From assembly GCA_023429265.1 (NCBI GenBank), contig JAEYVS010000215.1, forward strand, positions 1 to 22,461: a DNA stretch of 22,461 bases. The letters run 5' to 3'. The notes under the pieces were generated by a model. It was not told the DNA's origin and searched no databases. It saw only the letters and a program-made list of their open reading frames with translations. Made by a program: the position numbers and the translations under genes. Shown here piece after piece: positions 1 through 6,710 of the stretch. Numbering within the stretch: the first letter of the stretch is position 1; each line of letters opens with the position of its first letter. Origin of the DNA: Bacteroidota bacterium (GTDB lineage: Bacteria > Bacteroidota > Ignavibacteria > Tepidaquicellales > Tepidaquicellaceae).

Positions 1-183
1 GTGTTATTGGAAGGAAATGCGTCTATTAGTTTTAGGAACAACGACCCGGTAGAAATGGTATCGGGCGATCATATTTTTATTCCAGCAAGAACTGAGCATA
101 GGGTAGAGCGAACAAGCATCGATCCTAAGTGCCTCTGGCTGGCTGTCCACGGGAAATTTATCGATGAAAATGAAAACAGCTGA
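1..183 (+). CDS. Cupin-domain protein, C-terminal part (cut by window start)
   Basis: The frame is open from the first base, so the true start lies upstream and only about 60 C-terminal residues are seen. They show the second half of a small beta-barrel cupin: a turn ending in GD, then the strand HIFIPA followed by TEHRVERT, which resembles cupin motif 2 (G...P.....H). Single-domain cupins of this kind bind a metal or small ligand in the cytoplasm; the substrate cannot be read from this fragment. The gene overlaps the next cupin by 20 bases, so the two are probably translationally coupled. That two adjacent genes both encode cupins suggests a related role or local duplication of function, although they belong to different subfamilies. 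Confidence 0.7.
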   Translation: MLLEGNASISFRNNDPVEMVSGDHIFIPARTEHRVERTSIDPKCLWLAVHGKFIDENENS

Positions 184-667
184 TTACTGGATAGAAAAAC
201 TCGAAATGAATCCTCATCCTGAAGGCGGTTATTTTAAGGAAGTTTACAGGGCAGAGGAATCACATTCAGCTGTACATTTACCTGAAAGATTCGGAGGAGA
301 CAGATCTCATAGCACTTCCATATATTTTCTGTTAAAAGGTGACGATGTATCCAAATTTCACCGTATTAAATCGGATGAAATATGGCATTTCTATGAAGGA
401 GCCTCCGTAACTATTTACAGGATCACACCTGATGGAGAATTGATTAATGTTCCGGTAGGAAGAAATATGGAGAATGGAGAGAGTCTGCAGACGGTAATTC
501 CGGCAGGGGACTGGTTCGGGGCAGAGGTCAATGATCCGGGTTTCTTTTCATTATGCGGATGCACTGTAGCCCCCGGATTTCATTTTGATGATTTTGAGCT
601 GGCAGAAAGGGATAAATTAATAAAAGAATTCCCACAACATACTGATATAATCACCCGTCTTACGTAA
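164..667 (+). CDS. Cupin_5 / DUF985 family protein
   Basis: This 167-residue protein is close to the usual full length of the Cupin_5 (DUF985, PF06172) family. Visible family features, in order, are NPHPEGGYFKEVYRA near residue 16, the strand TSIYFLLKGDDVSKFHR around residues 51-67, SDEIWHFYEG, a GESLQTVIPAGDWFGAEV stretch, and CTVAPGFHFDDFEL near residue 135. Histidines in FHR and WHF probably line the barrel pocket. No reaction is firmly established for the family. The start at 164 lies inside the preceding cupin gene; a second in-frame ATG at 170 is an equally possible start, and neither has a clear Shine-Dalgarno sequence. Family assignment is firm; function is not. Confidence 0.85.
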   Translation: MKMKTADYWIEKLEMNPHPEGGYFKEVYRAEESHSAVHLPERFGGDRSHSTSIYFLLKGDDVSKFHRIKSDEIWHFYEGASVTIYRITPDGELINVPVGRNMENGESLQTVIPAGDWFGAEVNDPGFFSLCGCTVAPGFHFDDFELAERDKLIKEFPQHTDIITRLT

Positions 668-715
668 CTACCATTATAATATTCCGTAATATTCTTTAAA
701 AAACTAAACTAAACT

Positions 716-1723
716 ATGAAACTATTAGTGATTGGAGGAACGGTTTTCCTCGGCAGGCATATAGTAGAGTATGCATTAGCTGAAGGTCACGAGGTGACAT
801 TATTCAACCGTGGACAGCATAATCCCGGGCTTTTTCCGGAAGTAGAAAAAATACACGGAGACAGGAAAACTGACATTGAAAAGCTTACAGGACGGACCTG
901 GGATGGTGTAATTGATACCTGCGGCTACATTCCGGGAGATGTTGAGAAAAGTGTAAATGTGTTGAAGGAAAACGTAGAGAGATATGTGTTCATATCGAGC
1001 ATTAATGCTTACAGGGATGTCGAACAGGCAGGAATTGATGAGTCCTACCCATCTGCAGTGATGCCGGATGGTGCTTCCACAGAAAAGTTGGAAATGGAAA
1101 CATACGGACCTTTAAAAGTATTGTGTGAAAATGTGGTGGAGGAAACTTTTCCGGAAGCATATGTAAATGTAAGATCGGGACTGATTGTGGGTCCGAATGA
1201 CCCCACTGATAGATTTACCTATTGGGTCGATAGAGTTGCGAAAGGCGGAAAGATACTTTGTCCGGGAGATGGGAGTACACCTGTACAGTTCATAGACGTG
1301 AGAGATCTGGGAAAGTGGTGTGTAAAGATGGCAAACAATGGAGAACCGGGCCTTTACAGCGCTACAGGACCGGATTACATTCTGACTATGGGACATTATT
1401 TGGAAACCTGCAGAGAAGTATTGAATCCTGAAGCAGAGCTAATCTGGGTGGATGAAGGATTTTTAGAAGAGAACAATGTTAACCCGTGGAGCGATATGCC
1501 TGTATGGGCTCCCGAATCTCAAAAGGAATTTCATGGTTTGGGGAAAATGGACATAAAAAAAGCGATGGCGCAGGGTCTTTCATTTACCGAACTCTCAAAA
1601 ACTATACGTGACACGTATGACTGGCTGACCCAAAGTTTAACTTCAGATTATAAATTCAGGGCAGGTTTGCACCATCAGCGTGAAAATGAATTGCTCAGAA
1701 CTTTGGAAAAACAGGGTAAATAG
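716..1723 (+). CDS. NAD(P)-dependent epimerase/reductase of the extended SDR family
   Basis: The 335-residue product opens with a Rossmann nucleotide-binding motif, VIGGTVFLGRHIV (residues 5-17), the GGTxFLGR form found in atypical extended SDR proteins. The catalytic pair is visible as Ser94/Ser95 in FISSINAY and Tyr130-x3-Lys134 in YGPLK. A further conserved stretch, RSGLIVGPNDPTDRF, lies at residues 153-167. Family members reduce or epimerise nucleotide sugars or other carbonyl substrates, but the substrate here is not evident. The start follows an A-rich leader with no Shine-Dalgarno, as elsewhere in the window. It is 48 bases downstream of the cupin gene and may be co-transcribed with it. 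Nothing looks truncated. Confidence 0.85.
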   Translation: MKLLVIGGTVFLGRHIVEYALAEGHEVTLFNRGQHNPGLFPEVEKIHGDRKTDIEKLTGRTWDGVIDTCGYIPGDVEKSVNVLKENVERYVFISSINAYRDVEQAGIDESYPSAVMPDGASTEKLEMETYGPLKVLCENVVEETFPEAYVNVRSGLIVGPNDPTDRFTYWVDRVAKGGKILCPGDGSTPVQFIDVRDLGKWCVKMANNGEPGLYSATGPDYILTMGHYLETCREVLNPEAELIWVDEGFLEENNVNPWSDMPVWAPESQKEFHGLGKMDIKKAMAQGLSFTELSKTIRDTYDWLTQSLTSDYKFRAGLHHQRENELLRTLEKQGK

Positions 1724-1786
1724 TTGTAAAATTAATAGAATAGTCAACACTCCCATTTTTTAATAGATATTTTACTTTGCTTTGTT

Positions 1787-1819
1787 TTTAAGTCTTAAAT
1801 AGATATATTAAGACTTAAT
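1787..1819. promoter_or_regulatory. Pair of 13-bp palindromes upstream of the OmpA-like gene (candidate operator)
   Basis: Two odd-length palindromes, TTTAAGTCTTAAA (1787-1799) and ATTAAGACTTAAT (1807-1819), have centres exactly 20 bp apart, about two helical turns. They also pair with each other as an 11-bp inverted repeat. No U-run follows, so they are not a good terminator for the upstream gene. They sit 59-91 bp before the next start codon, where a dimeric regulator binding twice on one face of the helix would be placed. The regulator is unknown and the function is inferred. Confidence 0.4.
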
Positions 1820-1877
1820 TAGGGTACAGCATAATCCTATTATTCTATTAATCTATATTAAATCAAGGGGGTACTTC

Positions 1878-3359
1878 ATGGTAAAGAAACTTTTATTATT
1901 ACTATTTGTTATTTCTACATTCCTACCTTTAACTTCTCAGGCACAATTCAAAAAGTATGGTGTAAAGGGTGGTATCCAGTTCGGTCCAACCTTTTTGTTT
2001 TCGGAATTTGACGACAGGTCATTTTCATTTGGAGGCAGAGGCTTCATTGCATTTGAAATGGGAAAATACCTGGATCTTGAGGTTGGAGGCGGATACATTT
2101 TATTCAAAGGTACAGACGGGACGTACAATCCTGCTGACATGACCTTTAAATCTTCGCTTATTCCAATAGACGTGAGATTGAGAATCGAGCCATTCAGCTT
2201 TAAAACATCAAACCCTTACTTTTACTTCGGGGGCGGTATTGCAAAATATGATAATACCGAGATTACAGACGTAAATACTGTAGCTCCAACTGCAGATGGT
2301 CCAACAGTCGATGGCTGGACAGGAATCATTCCTGTTGGCGCAGGTATTGAAATTAAGCTGGGTAAGCAGGCGATATTCGATATCAATGCAGGCTTCACTT
2401 ATACTTTTACTGATAATTTAAATCATTACATCATTCCGAGCTGGAAAGACGGTTACGCACATCTTAATATAGGTCTGACACTAACCGGTAAGGGTGGTCC
2501 TACTGATACCGACAGGGATGGACTTACCGACGATTATGAAGAGCAGATCGGTACAGATCCTGAGAATCCGGATACTGATGGAGACGGCTTAAAGGACGGA
2601 GAGGAAGTGAACGCCTACAAAACTGATCCCAAAAATCCTGATACTGACGGTGATGGTTTAAAAGACGGGGAAGAAGTGAAGACATACAGCACAAACCCGC
2701 TCAATCCTGACACAGACGGTGATCAGCTGATGGATGGTGAGGAAGTAAATACTTACACCACTAATCCGAATAATGCTGATACGGATGGTGACGGTCTGGC
2801 TGACGGACTCGAAGTGAATGTACACAGAACAAATCCTCTTAATCCTGACTCTGATGGTGATACTCTAAAGGATGGTGAGGAAGTAAATACTTATAAGACC
2901 GATCCGTTAAACAGAGATACTGATGCAGGCGGAATTGATGACGGTACTGAAGTCAGAAGAGGTACCGACCCGCTAAATCCTGCTGATGACATAGTTAAAG
3001 AGGAAATAGAGATTGGAACGGTGATCATTCTCGAAGGAATTAATTTCGATAAAGGCAGCGCTAATATCACTTACGATTCTGAAGAAATACTTAGATCTGG
3101 CGCTCTAAAAACAATGCAGGATAATCCTGAGATTGTAGTAGAGATAAGCGGACATACTGACAGCGATGGTAGCAATTCATATAACCAGCAGCTTTCTTAT
3201 GACAGAGCAAACTCTGTAAAGCAATGGCTCGTCAATAACGGTATAGATGCAAATAGAATCGAAACTCAGGGATTTGGTGAAGACAGACCTATCGCACCAA
3301 ATGATACTCCTGAAAATAAGCTGAAAAACAGGAGAATTGAGTTTAAGAGAGTAAGGTAA
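1878..3359 (+). CDS. OmpA-family outer-membrane protein with calcium-binding TSP3-type repeats
   Basis: The 493-residue product begins with a signal peptide (VKKLLLLLFVISTFLPL, cleavage probably after TSQA). Residues about 24-205 are rich in alternating aromatic and glycine strands, as in an outer-membrane beta barrel. Residues 210-368 are seven tandem units of 22-23 residues built on DTDGDGLKDGEEV, the thrombospondin type 3 calcium-binding repeat that forms a stiff periplasmic linker. The C-terminal domain (about 385-493) is OmpA-type peptidoglycan binding, with SGHTDSDGS, the D-R pair in SYDRA and the closing NRRIEFK. The protein should tie the outer membrane to the cell wall. Unusually for this window, a good Shine-Dalgarno AAGGGGG (1865-1871) lies six bases before the ATG. 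It is flanked by its own terminator and a palindromic upstream site, so it looks monocistronic. Confidence 0.92.
   Translation: MVKKLLLLLFVISTFLPLTSQAQFKKYGVKGGIQFGPTFLFSEFDDRSFSFGGRGFIAFEMGKYLDLEVGGGYILFKGTDGTYNPADMTFKSSLIPIDVRLRIEPFSFKTSNPYFYFGGGIAKYDNTEITDVNTVAPTADGPTVDGWTGIIPVGAGIEIKLGKQAIFDINAGFTYTFTDNLNHYIIPSWKDGYAHLNIGLTLTGKGGPTDTDRDGLTDDYEEQIGTDPENPDTDGDGLKDGEEVNAYKTDPKNPDTDGDGLKDGEEVKTYSTNPLNPDTDGDQLMDGEEVNTYTTNPNNADTDGDGLADGLEVNVHRTNPLNPDSDGDTLKDGEEVNTYKTDPLNRDTDAGGIDDGTEVRRGTDPLNPADDIVKEEIEIGTVIILEGINFDKGSANITYDSEEILRSGALKTMQDNPEIVVEISGHTDSDGSNSYNQQLSYDRANSVKQWLVNNGIDANRIETQGFGEDRPIAPNDTPENKLKNRRIEFKRVR
2505..2981 (+). repeat. Seven in-frame 66-69 nt coding repeats (TSP3-type)
   Basis: This stretch encodes seven tandem units, five of exactly 23 residues and a first and last unit of 22. 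Each starts with D-T/S-D and most carry GDGLKDGEEV followed by a T-D/N-P turn. Units two and three are the most alike. The aspartates are the expected calcium ligands. The DNA copies differ at many synonymous positions, so this is not a recent expansion. The last unit replaces GDG with AGG and may bind calcium less well. Confidence 0.85.
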
Positions 3360-3381
3360 TTATAAGTAGATTAAGTCATTC

Positions 3382-3416
3382 AAGCCCGCCTTTTTATTCA
3401 AGGCGGGCTTTTTTAT
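3382..3416 (+). terminator. Intrinsic terminator of the OmpA-like gene
   Basis: A perfect 9-bp G+C-rich stem, AAGCCCGCC (3382-3390) pairing with GGCGGGCTT (3402-3410), has an 11-nt loop and is followed by a run of T. It lies 22 bases after the stop codon. Confidence 0.9.
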
Positions 3417-3424
3417 TTTATAAT

Positions 3425-3634
3425 ATGACTGGCAATGAAAAGCAAAGCGAAAATCAAAGTAATGAGAAGAAAAATAAGCTTCCTCCTGATTACAAGCTGA
3501 TCGAAGGCGAAGATTATTTGATTGATGAGTTAGGAAGGTATGTTTTCACTTCGGTTTACCTGCTTAAGAGGGGATACTGCTGTGAGAGCGGATGCAGGAA
3601 CTGCCCTTATGGCTTTAAGAAAGAAATAAAATGA
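3425..3634 (+). CDS. DUF5522 cysteine-rich small protein
   Basis: The 69-residue protein has a charged, Asn/Lys-rich start of about 20 residues, then a conserved core: LPPDYKLIEGEDYLIDELGRYVFTSVYLLKRGYCCESGCRNCPYGF. The cluster of four cysteines (CC-x3-C-x2-C) with PYGF is typical of the DUF5522 family of small Bacteroidota and proteobacterial proteins. Similar cysteine motifs occur in oxidoreductase-like small proteins, so a metal site is likely, but no function is established. The ATG is only five bases from the end of the preceding T-run and has no visible Shine-Dalgarno, so its promoter must lie within or before the OmpA terminator, or it is expressed by read-through. Confidence 0.8.
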   Translation: MTGNEKQSENQSNEKKNKLPPDYKLIEGEDYLIDELGRYVFTSVYLLKRGYCCESGCRNCPYGFKKEIK

Positions 3635-3658
3635 AAAGAGCCCTGATGAGGGCCCTTT
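3635..3658. terminator. Bidirectional terminator between convergent genes
   Basis: A hairpin starts at the base after the DUF5522 stop codon: AAAG and GCCCT pair with AGGGC and CTTT around a GATG loop, with one A-C mismatch. A-rich and T-rich arms on both sides allow it to stop transcription from either strand. It separates the plus-strand DUF5522 gene from the minus-strand DUF3298 gene. Confidence 0.7.
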
Positions 3659-3675
3659 CTTACTAATCTCATTTG

Positions 3676-4461
3676 TTAATATATTCCAAGACCATTCTCA
3701 TTTATCAGGTCGATTAAATCACTGTATTTTACAGTCAGGTCCATCGGTCCGTAAACATAAGCTCTCACTTCATATATGTTATAATGAAAGATGATTCCGT
3801 TTCTGGTCAAAAGAAAATTGTCACTGTAAGTGAGTGTATCTTCGAATAAACCGCCGTCAGTAAGTGGCTGATCCGGTCGGAGGTTATTTTCCTCACGGAA
3901 GGCTTTTACTACCAGCTCATTCAGCTTTTTTTCGAAACCTGGTACAAGGATCTGATCCAAAGTAATCAGCTTTGCTGTGGAATAATCATAATTATAGTAA
4001 CGCTGATAATTATTTGGATGCGCTCCGCCCGTGAACATCTCCCAGCTAAGTTCAAAGCTCAGAACCTGTGACAGGTCATTTACATTCTTGTAATAAACAT
4101 CGGCATACCAGCCAACTGATGGTGCGTCAGGATATTCTTTCCGGAAAACACTGTAATCATTTATAAATGTATCTGCCATATCCTCCAGTGAGGTAAAAGT
4201 CTTGTCGTCAAGTTGATAAACATTGTCCAATAGCACCTTCTCAGCCTGCATATTGTATAAATCTTTATTATTACCTGATGTCATAAAGTCATAGTTGATG
4301 GAGATATTTGGGCAGTCAGTAGAAGCGGTATCACATCCGTCCAGAGTCTTTTTAACTACCCTGGTTTCGAATTCAACCCCATTTGGCAGCCTGCTGTCCT
4401 GGGCATATACATTTGAAATGGAAAATATTACGCAAATCAGTAAAAAAAGTATGGTTTTCAT
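3676..4461 (-). CDS. Secreted DUF3298 (RsiV-like) domain protein, paralogue B
   Basis: From the chosen start the protein has 261 residues and a clean signal peptide (MKTILFLLICVIFSISNVYA, cleaved before Gln). A longer frame reaching 4524 is open but would put 21 charged residues before the signal peptide and overlap the neighbour, so the start at 4461 is preferred. The N-terminal half resembles DUF4163. The C-terminal half carries the DUF3298 signature: FTGGAHPN near the middle, NYDYSTAKLITLDQI, then FHYNIYEVRAYVYGP and a closing YSDL. In Bacillus RsiV this domain binds lysozyme; PdaC-type deacetylases carry it as well. The protein should be periplasmic or exported. It is 49 bases downstream of a clear paralogue and probably in one transcript with it. 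No enzymatic domain is attached. Confidence 0.85.
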   Translation of the reverse strand: MKTILFLLICVIFSISNVYAQDSRLPNGVEFETRVVKKTLDGCDTASTDCPNISINYDFMTSGNNKDLYNMQAEKVLLDNVYQLDDKTFTSLEDMADTFINDYSVFRKEYPDAPSVGWYADVYYKNVNDLSQVLSFELSWEMFTGGAHPNNYQRYYNYDYSTAKLITLDQILVPGFEKKLNELVVKAFREENNLRPDQPLTDGGLFEDTLTYSDNFLLTRNGIIFHYNIYEVRAYVYGPMDLTVKYSDLIDLINENGLGIY

Positions 4462-4510
4462 TAAGTTTTTATGTGTTAAATGCTTTTCGGCAAATAATGT
4501 TTCAAAAATT

Positions 4511-5353
4511 CTAGTAAATTCCACCGGGCTTTAATATGCCTTTTAAGTCATTGTAAGTGATAAATATGTCAAGAGTACCCTGGGCGTAAGACCACACCTC
4601 GTAAATATTGTAATGGAAAGTGATGCCCTCTTCAGTTAAGAGATAGTTATAATTGTAAGATAGAGTATCCTCAAATAACCCTGCTTTTGTCAGCGGGTCA
4701 TCAGGACCGAGGTTTTGATCTTTCCTGAACTTATTGACAACGAGTGTTTTTAGCTCGTTCTCAAAACCGGGCTTGAAAATATCACTCAAGGCAAGTGTGT
4801 CTCCGGTATTGGTATTAAAATTATAGTAAAACTCATAGTATACAGGATGAGCTCCACCGGTGAACATATCATAGCTTTGCTTAAAGCTTATTATGCTGTC
4901 TGTACCGGCAGTGTCCGTAAAGGTAGCTCCAAGATACCACTCGCCGGGCATATCGGGAAATTCTTTTTTTGCATCCTCATAATCTTTTAAAAATCCTGCA
5001 GCCATTGCGTCAAGTGATCCATACACTACTTCACTGGTATCACCCATTGAATACATATTAAGAAGGAAGTTATTGATATACTTATTCATCAATTCACTGG
5101 TTTGAGGTCCGCTCACTTCCACATAGTTTATCTTTATATATGAGCAATTTGCTGAATCCGGATTGCAATTTTCGAAGCTTTTCAAAAGTTCTTTTTTCGT
5201 GAATACGGGTTTTGTGGAGCCGGTTGTGCCCGAAGTATTACCAGAAGTATCGACATTATTTGGCGGCGGATCATTCTTTTCGCCGCAGGACGAAAATATC
5301 ATTGATGAAACAACCAGCAAGATTATGGATATAGTCTTTGATAAAGTCTTCAT
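4511..5353 (-). CDS. DUF3298 (RsiV-like) lipoprotein, paralogue A
   Basis: The 280-residue product begins with a lipoprotein signal ending in the lipobox FSSC (Cys23). It is followed by a flexible Asn/Thr/Gly/Ser linker, and then by the same two-part architecture as the downstream gene. Shared blocks include MFTGGAHP, PGFE, GLFEDTL, and FHYNIYEV plus a closing Y-x-DL, so the pair arose by tandem duplication. The glycine after the lipid-modified cysteine gives no inner-membrane retention signal of the Asp+2 type. By analogy with RsiV the domain may sense or bind a cell-wall enzyme, but that is inference. A likely promoter and an inverted repeat lie just upstream. Confidence 0.87.
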   Translation of the reverse strand: MKTLSKTISIILLVVSSMIFSSCGEKNDPPPNNVDTSGNTSGTTGSTKPVFTKKELLKSFENCNPDSANCSYIKINYVEVSGPQTSELMNKYINNFLLNMYSMGDTSEVVYGSLDAMAAGFLKDYEDAKKEFPDMPGEWYLGATFTDTAGTDSIISFKQSYDMFTGGAHPVYYEFYYNFNTNTGDTLALSDIFKPGFENELKTLVVNKFRKDQNLGPDDPLTKAGLFEDTLSYNYNYLLTEEGITFHYNIYEVWSYAQGTLDIFITYNDLKGILKPGGIY

Positions 5354-5381
5354 TATGAGAAGTGTTTTAATTGTAGATATA

Positions 5382-5412
5382 CAAAAATAATGAAGTATAG
5401 CAGGTTTTTCAA
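5382..5412 (-). promoter_or_regulatory. Candidate Bacteroidota-type promoter for the DUF3298 pair
   Basis: On the minus strand, TTG (5412-5410) is followed after 20 bases by TATTTTTG (5389-5382), matching the TTG-N17..23-TAnnTTTG pattern known in Bacteroidota. The -7 box ends 28 bases before the ATG at 5353. The same longer string, TTATTTTTGTATAT, also precedes the lipoprotein gene at 12781. Confidence 0.45.
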
Positions 5413-5432
5413 TAGCTACAATGAAAAACCTG
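5401..5432. repeat. Perfect 11-bp inverted repeat overlapping the -33 box
   Basis: CAGGTTTTTCA (5401-5411) and TGAAAAACCTG (5422-5432) are exact reverse complements separated by 10 bases. There is no T-run on either side, so it is not a good terminator. Its left arm covers the proposed -33 TTG of the DUF3298 promoter, which would suit an operator. It also lies near the edge of the mobile-DNA scar, so it could alternatively be an element end. Confidence 0.5.
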
Positions 5433-5467
5433 TATAAACAATTGAAATGAATATGAATTAATACTAT

Positions 5468-5800
5468 TTACACACCATTTGAAGATACCAAAGGTGTCTC
5501 CGGTTTTTCCGCAATTCCATTTGTGCTGTGATGTTCTGTAGCTCTTTTGAATAGTTCATTATATGGCTCTTCAAAAGTTCTATCCAGATTTCTAGGGTTC
5601 TTCAGATCCATCCACAATCCCATATTTGCTTGTTGGATGTATTCATCACGGTTTACATTATCGAGGTTCTTATGAGCTGTGATAGCCCAGCATGTGGAAC
5701 TGCCCTGCGCGCCTATGTCCACGCTCCATCTAAGGAATAGCTGCCAGAGCCTGAATAACTTGCGGCATAAGCGGGCAAGCGAATGGAGCAAAGAGGGCAA
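5468..5800 (-). CDS. Unrecognised reading frame in a mobile-DNA scar (possible C-terminal fragment)
   Basis: I do not recognise this 110-codon frame. Its first third (5731-5800) runs antisense to the recombinase remnant and is probably not original coding sequence. The remaining part, from about residue 25 (GAQGSSTCWAITAHK...) to the stop at 5468, has the look of a real protein end: charged, with WMDLKNP, RTFEEPYNEL and a Glu/Pro/Ser tail. It may be the C-terminus of a mobile-element protein whose front was lost at the junction near 5735. There is no ribosome binding site, and the neighbouring recombinase and tRNA are both broken, so it is more likely a remnant than a working gene. Confidence 0.3.
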   Translation of the reverse strand: MPSLLHSLARLCRKLFRLWQLFLRWSVDIGAQGSSTCWAITAHKNLDNVNRDEYIQQANMGLWMDLKNPRNLDRTFEEPYNELFKRATEHHSTNGIAEKPETPLVSSNGV

Positions 5801-5876
5801 ACCGCTCTTTGAAATTATGAATTTATTGGGTCATTCCAATTTGGAGACCACGCAAAATTATCTACAACTTCTCTGA
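5751..5876 (+). pseudogene. Tyrosine recombinase (phage integrase) C-terminal remnant
   Basis: Only about 41 codons are recognisable. LRHKRASEW corresponds to the second conserved box of tyrosine recombinases (H-x-L-R-H, here with Asn in place of the first His). LLGHSNLETTQNYLQ is the third box, with the conserved GH and the nucleophilic Tyr. The N-terminal DNA-binding domain, the first catalytic Arg and the Lys are absent upstream; the frame there (open from a GTG at 5679) shows no family resemblance. A terminator follows, so this is the true 3' end of a former integrase gene that lost its front. Its position 110 bases from a broken tRNA-Lys fits the int-tRNA arrangement of integrated islands. 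Confidence 0.75.
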
Positions 5877-5910
5877 GAATCGTATGAATTTCGTATGCGA
5901 TAGAAGTTTT

Positions 5911-5941
5911 AAGGGTTAGCAAATACTGTTAACCCTTTTTA
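5911..5941 (+). terminator. Intrinsic terminator after the recombinase remnant
   Basis: AAGGGTTA (5911-5918) pairs perfectly with TAACCCTT (5930-5937) around an 11-nt loop and runs into five T residues. It lies 34 bases after the remnant's stop codon, as expected for the original integrase terminator. Confidence 0.75.
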
Positions 5942-5985
5942 TTTTATGTAAGTTATGATTCTTTATGCATGGTAAGGGAAGTATT

Positions 5986-6024
5986 ATTAAGAGTCAGTTG
6001 CTCTACCAACTGAGCTAAGGGTGC
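5986..6024 (-). pseudogene. 5' half of tRNA-Lys(CTT), broken at the anticodon loop
   Basis: Read on the minus strand from 6024, the sequence gives the 5' acceptor strand GCACCCT, the D-arm AGCTCAGTTGGTAGAGC and the left anticodon arm with loop CTCTTAA, that is anticodon CTT for lysine. Identity to a tRNA continues to position 39 and stops there. The right anticodon strand, variable loop, T-arm and 3' acceptor strand are missing, and no matching T-arm lies nearby. The break at the anticodon loop is a known crossover region for tyrosine recombinases that use tRNA genes, and a recombinase remnant lies 110 bases away. It cannot make a working tRNA. Confidence 0.85.
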
Positions 6025-6139
6025 AAAAACAAATATTTAAAATACTGATTAGACTGTTTTAATACAATGAATTATTATAAGAATTTTGACTATTCTTCTA
6101 CCAAGTATTTTACATAAATCCAATAAATTGTTAATTTTG

Positions 6140-6649
6140 TTAAAACTCTCTTGAAAACAACATTAACTCTTCAGGATCATTCGGTAGTATAACAAATTTC
6201 TTGAATTTCATACCTAAATTCTTTACTACATTAATGGAGGCTATGTTATCTTTTGTTGTGATAGCTGTGACTCTATCCAGTTTAATGACATCTTTCGCAA
6301 AAGTCATTGTTGAAATGGCTGCCTCACTTGTGTAGCCTTGTCCCTCATACTCAGGAAGGACTGCGAACCCAATATCCACATCATCAAGAATATCTCGTTT
6401 TATTAAACCGCACATCCCGATCTCTGCGCTGTCATCTTTCCGTACCATCATATAAAAACCGAAATTATTCTTTTCATAGCTTGGAAGTATCAAGTTATGT
6501 ATATATGCTTCTGCCTCCTGTTGCCCGGTGACTCCTCTTGAACCGATGTATTTCAGCCATCCGGGCGAGTTTAGAAGCCTGAAAATAAAATCGGTATCAT
6601 TTTCGGTAAATTTGCGTAATATTAGACGATCGGTTTGCATAATTTCCAT
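6140..6649 (-). CDS. GNAT-family N-acetyltransferase (RimJ/RimL-like)
   Basis: The 169-residue protein matches the Acetyltransf_3 type. It opens with TDRLILRKFTENDTDFIFRLL, has a beta strand IGFAVLPEYEGQGYTSEA near residues 94-110, whose Q-G-Y-T-S-E-A is the acetyl-CoA pyrophosphate-binding loop, and ends with the NIASINVVKNLGMKF block typical of the family. It should move an acetyl group from acetyl-CoA to an amine of a small molecule or protein N-terminus in the cytosol; the substrate is not predictable. The start could be the first or the fourth codon, both ATG. It is divergent from an AraC-type gene 61 bases away, which may control it. Confidence 0.9.
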   Translation of the reverse strand: MEIMQTDRLILRKFTENDTDFIFRLLNSPGWLKYIGSRGVTGQQEAEAYIHNLILPSYEKNNFGFYMMVRKDDSAEIGMCGLIKRDILDDVDIGFAVLPEYEGQGYTSEAAISTMTFAKDVIKLDRVTAITTKDNIASINVVKNLGMKFKKFVILPNDPEELMLFSREF

Positions 6650-6710
6650 AGGAAATCGAATATTTTAATTTGATTATAAATATTATAATTTTGAAATACA
6701 ATTTGTAAAG

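Noticed and set aside
2505..2981. Regular 69-nt DNA repeats resembling a CRISPR-like or minisatellite array
   Set aside because: They are in frame inside a long gene and encode diverged TSP3 units; there are no unique spacers.
4462..4524. A longer start for the second DUF3298 gene
   Set aside because: It would place 21 mostly charged residues before a good signal peptide and overlap the upstream gene.
5880..5897. Direct repeats TCGTATG as recombinase arm-binding sites
   Set aside because: Two 7-mers 11 bases apart are too short to support an attachment site, and no third copy was found near the tRNA fragment.
5986..6024. A split, permuted or intron-containing tRNA-Lys
   Set aside because: The break is at the anticodon loop, a classic intron site, but no T-arm or 3' acceptor half is found on either strand nearby. 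A recombinase remnant gives a simpler explanation.
6669..6693. A Bacteroidota-type promoter before the AraC-family gene
   Set aside because: TAATTTTG is present at 6686-6693, but the nearest TTG is only 13 bases upstream, too close for the usual spacing.
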